A DNA stretch of 64,000 bases. Source: SZAS-103 sp038316385 (lineage in GTDB: Bacteria > Pseudomonadota > Gammaproteobacteria > Xanthomonadales > Xanthomonadaceae). The notes under the pieces are model-generated. The model made no database searches, was not told the DNA's origin, and was given only the letters and a program-made list of their open reading frames with translations. Made by a program: the position numbers and the translations under genes. Location of the stretch: assembly GCA_038316385.1 (NCBI GenBank), contig JBBQAN010000006.1, forward strand, positions 1 to 64,000. The letters run 5' to 3'. Within the stretch, counting starts at the first letter, position 1. The number at the start of each line of letters is the position of its first letter. Shown piece by piece: positions 62,856 to 64,000 of this stretch.

Positions 62856-63317
62856 ATGAGCATCCAACGCAACGCAGAATCGATGAACCGCCGCCCCGCG
62901 CGCGATGTGCTGCTTGCCGGTCTCGGCGCTGTCTCCCTGCTGCGCAAGAATGCCGGCAGCGCGTGGACGGAGGCGACAGCGATCGCCGGTCGCATGCCTG
63001 AGGCGACGAGCATCCTGGTTGAAGGCGTGGTCGTAGGCGTCGTCGAAGGTGTGGTCGAGCGCGGCAACGCGTTTCGCTATGAGTTCGAACGCCTCGGACG
63101 CGTGGCCCGCAAGGAAACTGCGGCGGCTGCCAGCAAGATGGTTGCCGACGTCGAATCCCGCCTGAAGCCGCTGCTGCGCAGGTTCAGCGACACGACCATT
63201 GGTCTCGGCATCGTCGTCGCCAAGCCAAAAGCGAATCAGGCCGCTGCGAAGCGTACTCGCAAGGCCGCGAAGCCGGTTGCGAAGCGCACGCTGCGCAAGC
63301 CGAGGAAGGTCGCCTGA
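62856..63317 (+). CDS. Phasin-like protein with basic Ala/Lys-rich tail
   Basis: A 153-residue protein. The first ~105 residues look like a PhaF/PhaI-type phasin (ARDVLLAGLGAVSLLRKNAG, then an amphipathic region ending VESRLKPLLRRF). The C-terminus is a basic tail with AAKRTRKAAKPVAKRTLRKP that resembles histone H1/PhaF tails and may bind DNA. Such proteins coat polyhydroxyalkanoate granules and can tie them to the nucleoid. A TetR gene lies convergent downstream. Confidence 0.75.
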   Translation: MSIQRNAESMNRRPARDVLLAGLGAVSLLRKNAGSAWTEATAIAGRMPEATSILVEGVVVGVVEGVVERGNAFRYEFERLGRVARKETAAAASKMVADVESRLKPLLRRFSDTTIGLGIVVAKPKANQAAAKRTRKAAKPVAKRTLRKPRKVA

Positions 63318-63361
63318 TTCAGGCAATCATTCCATTTTTCGAGGAAGGATTCGCTCTTGAT

Positions 63362-63389
63362 CGCCATTCCGGCGCAGGTCGGAATGGCG
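63362..63389. terminator. Hairpin between phasin-like and TetR genes
   Basis: CGCCATTCC-GGCGCAGGTC-GGAATGGCG, a perfect 9-bp stem between convergent genes; no clear T tract, so a bidirectional terminator or a small repeat. Confidence 0.5.
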
Positions 63390-63420
63390 GCATGCATGCG
63401 CGCTGCTGTCCGCGGCGGCG

Positions 63421-64000
63421 TTACACCCGATACGCCAGCGTCAGGTTGTTCAGATGCAAACGTTCTGCATCGCGCAGGAATGGCGCGATCAGCATCATCA
63501 CCTGCACGATGCCGAGCCGGATCGACTCGTTCTCGTCGCGGTCGCCGCGCACGCTGGCGTAGTTCAGCCAAAATGTTGCGATGACCAGGATATTGATCGC
63601 GGTCGCGTCGATCTCGGCGGCCGATGCGCGCATCGCGCCATTCCGGACCAGCCCGCGCATCACCGTGCTGGCGCTGGCTGATGCGCGCTTGAGGATGCGC
63701 GCGAAACGCAGCCGCAGCATTCGGTTGCGACTCAGGATGTCGACGATGTCGCGGTACAGGAAACGGTATTCGGAAATGCACTCGAATACCAGGTGCAACT
63801 GCAGCCAGATGTCTTCGAGTTCGGGCAATCGATCTTCCGGGGCGATGAGCGCGGTATCCATGCGCTCCTCGAAGCGCGCGAAGATCTGCTCGATGATGTC
63901 GTCCTTGTTGCGGAAGTGGTAATACAGATTGCCCGGACTGATCTCAAGATCGTCCGCGATGTGGTTGGTGGTGACGTTTGGCTCACCCTGAGCGTTGAAT
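63421..64000 (-). CDS. TetR-family transcriptional regulator (5' end beyond window)
   Basis: Partial protein of at least 193 residues, cut off by the right edge. The visible N-terminal part holds the end of a TetR helix-turn-helix: VTTNHIADDLEISPGNLYYH followed by FRNKDDIIEQIFARFEERMD. The helical C-terminal ligand domain has EYRFLYRDIVDILSRNRMLR and ends NNLTLAYRV. Its position beside a phasin-like gene suggests, but does not show, control of PHA or fatty acid metabolism. The start codon lies outside the window. Confidence 0.87.
   Translation of the reverse strand, partial: FNAQGEPNVTTNHIADDLEISPGNLYYHFRNKDDIIEQIFARFEERMDTALIAPEDRLPELEDIWLQLHLVFECISEYRFLYRDIVDILSRNRMLRLRFARILKRASASASTVMRGLVRNGAMRASAAEIDATAINILVIATFWLNYASVRGDRDENESIRLGIVQVMMLIAPFLRDAERLHLNNLTLAYRV

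Overview
The window looks like a chromosomal segment of a high-GC gammaproteobacterium of the Xanthomonadales (Xanthomonadaceae/Rhodanobacteraceae type). This rests on gene order (lolC-lolD-comEC-exbB-exbD-msbA-lpxK-kdsB-LMW phosphatase, then uvrC-pgsA and tRNA-Gly/Cys/Leu), on the fused alpha/beta 2-oxoacid dehydrogenase E1, and on G+A-rich intergenic repeats of the kind common in this order. The genus cannot be fixed from sequence reading alone.

Left part (1-11.5 kb): ordinary housekeeping and metabolism. It holds a cold-shock protein, a glycine-zipper lipoprotein, a class II-like cytochrome c, TcdA, a TatD nuclease, a glutaryl-CoA dehydrogenase, a GNAT/GST pair, the fused branched-chain 2-oxoacid dehydrogenase E1, a class III nucleotide cyclase joined to an FHA domain, a DUF3311/sodium-solute symporter pair, and YgfZ. 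From 11.5 to 16.2 kb lies the succinate dehydrogenase operon sdhCDAB. An SDHAF4-like (DUF1674) gene precedes it and sdhE-ygfX follows it, so two different flavinylation/assembly helpers bracket one enzyme.

Middle (16.3-30.6 kb): an envelope-biogenesis block with heavy stop/start overlaps. It covers lipoprotein release (LolC, LolD), DNA uptake (ComEC), a proton channel (ExbB/ExbD), lipid A and Kdo supply (MsbA, LpxK, KdsB) and a low-molecular-weight tyrosine phosphatase. A thioredoxin-fold/NHL protein, UvrC and PgsA follow, then tRNA-Gly, tRNA-Cys and tRNA-Leu. Next come a secreted EXORDIUM-like protein, a 665-base stretch without a recognisable gene, and a membrane-anchored FMN glutamate-synthase-like oxidoreductase.

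Right part (34.2-61.6 kb): a complete Wzx/Wzy-type exopolysaccharide locus. It begins with a wrecked PHP-type tyrosine phosphatase gene. Then come the outer-membrane export protein, a Wzc-like tyrosine autokinase, and three poorly characterised accessory proteins: a membrane J-domain protein with an NTF2-like tail, a TPR protein, and a FecR-like protein. After a strong terminator come two O-antigen polymerase/ligase-type proteins, a flippase, two methyltransferases, two glycosyltransferases, AsnB, a bi-domain oxidoreductase, WecB, a heparinase-fold protein, a nucleotide-sugar dehydrogenase/epimerase pair that should supply uronic acids, an NTP_transf_5 protein, and a WecA-type initiating transferase. 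tRNA-Val, a TPR-like protein, a phasin-like protein with a basic tail and a partial TetR regulator close the window.

The strongest candidate for something new is the J-domain/TPR/FecR-like module translationally coupled to the Wzc kinase, next to a decayed kinase phosphatase.
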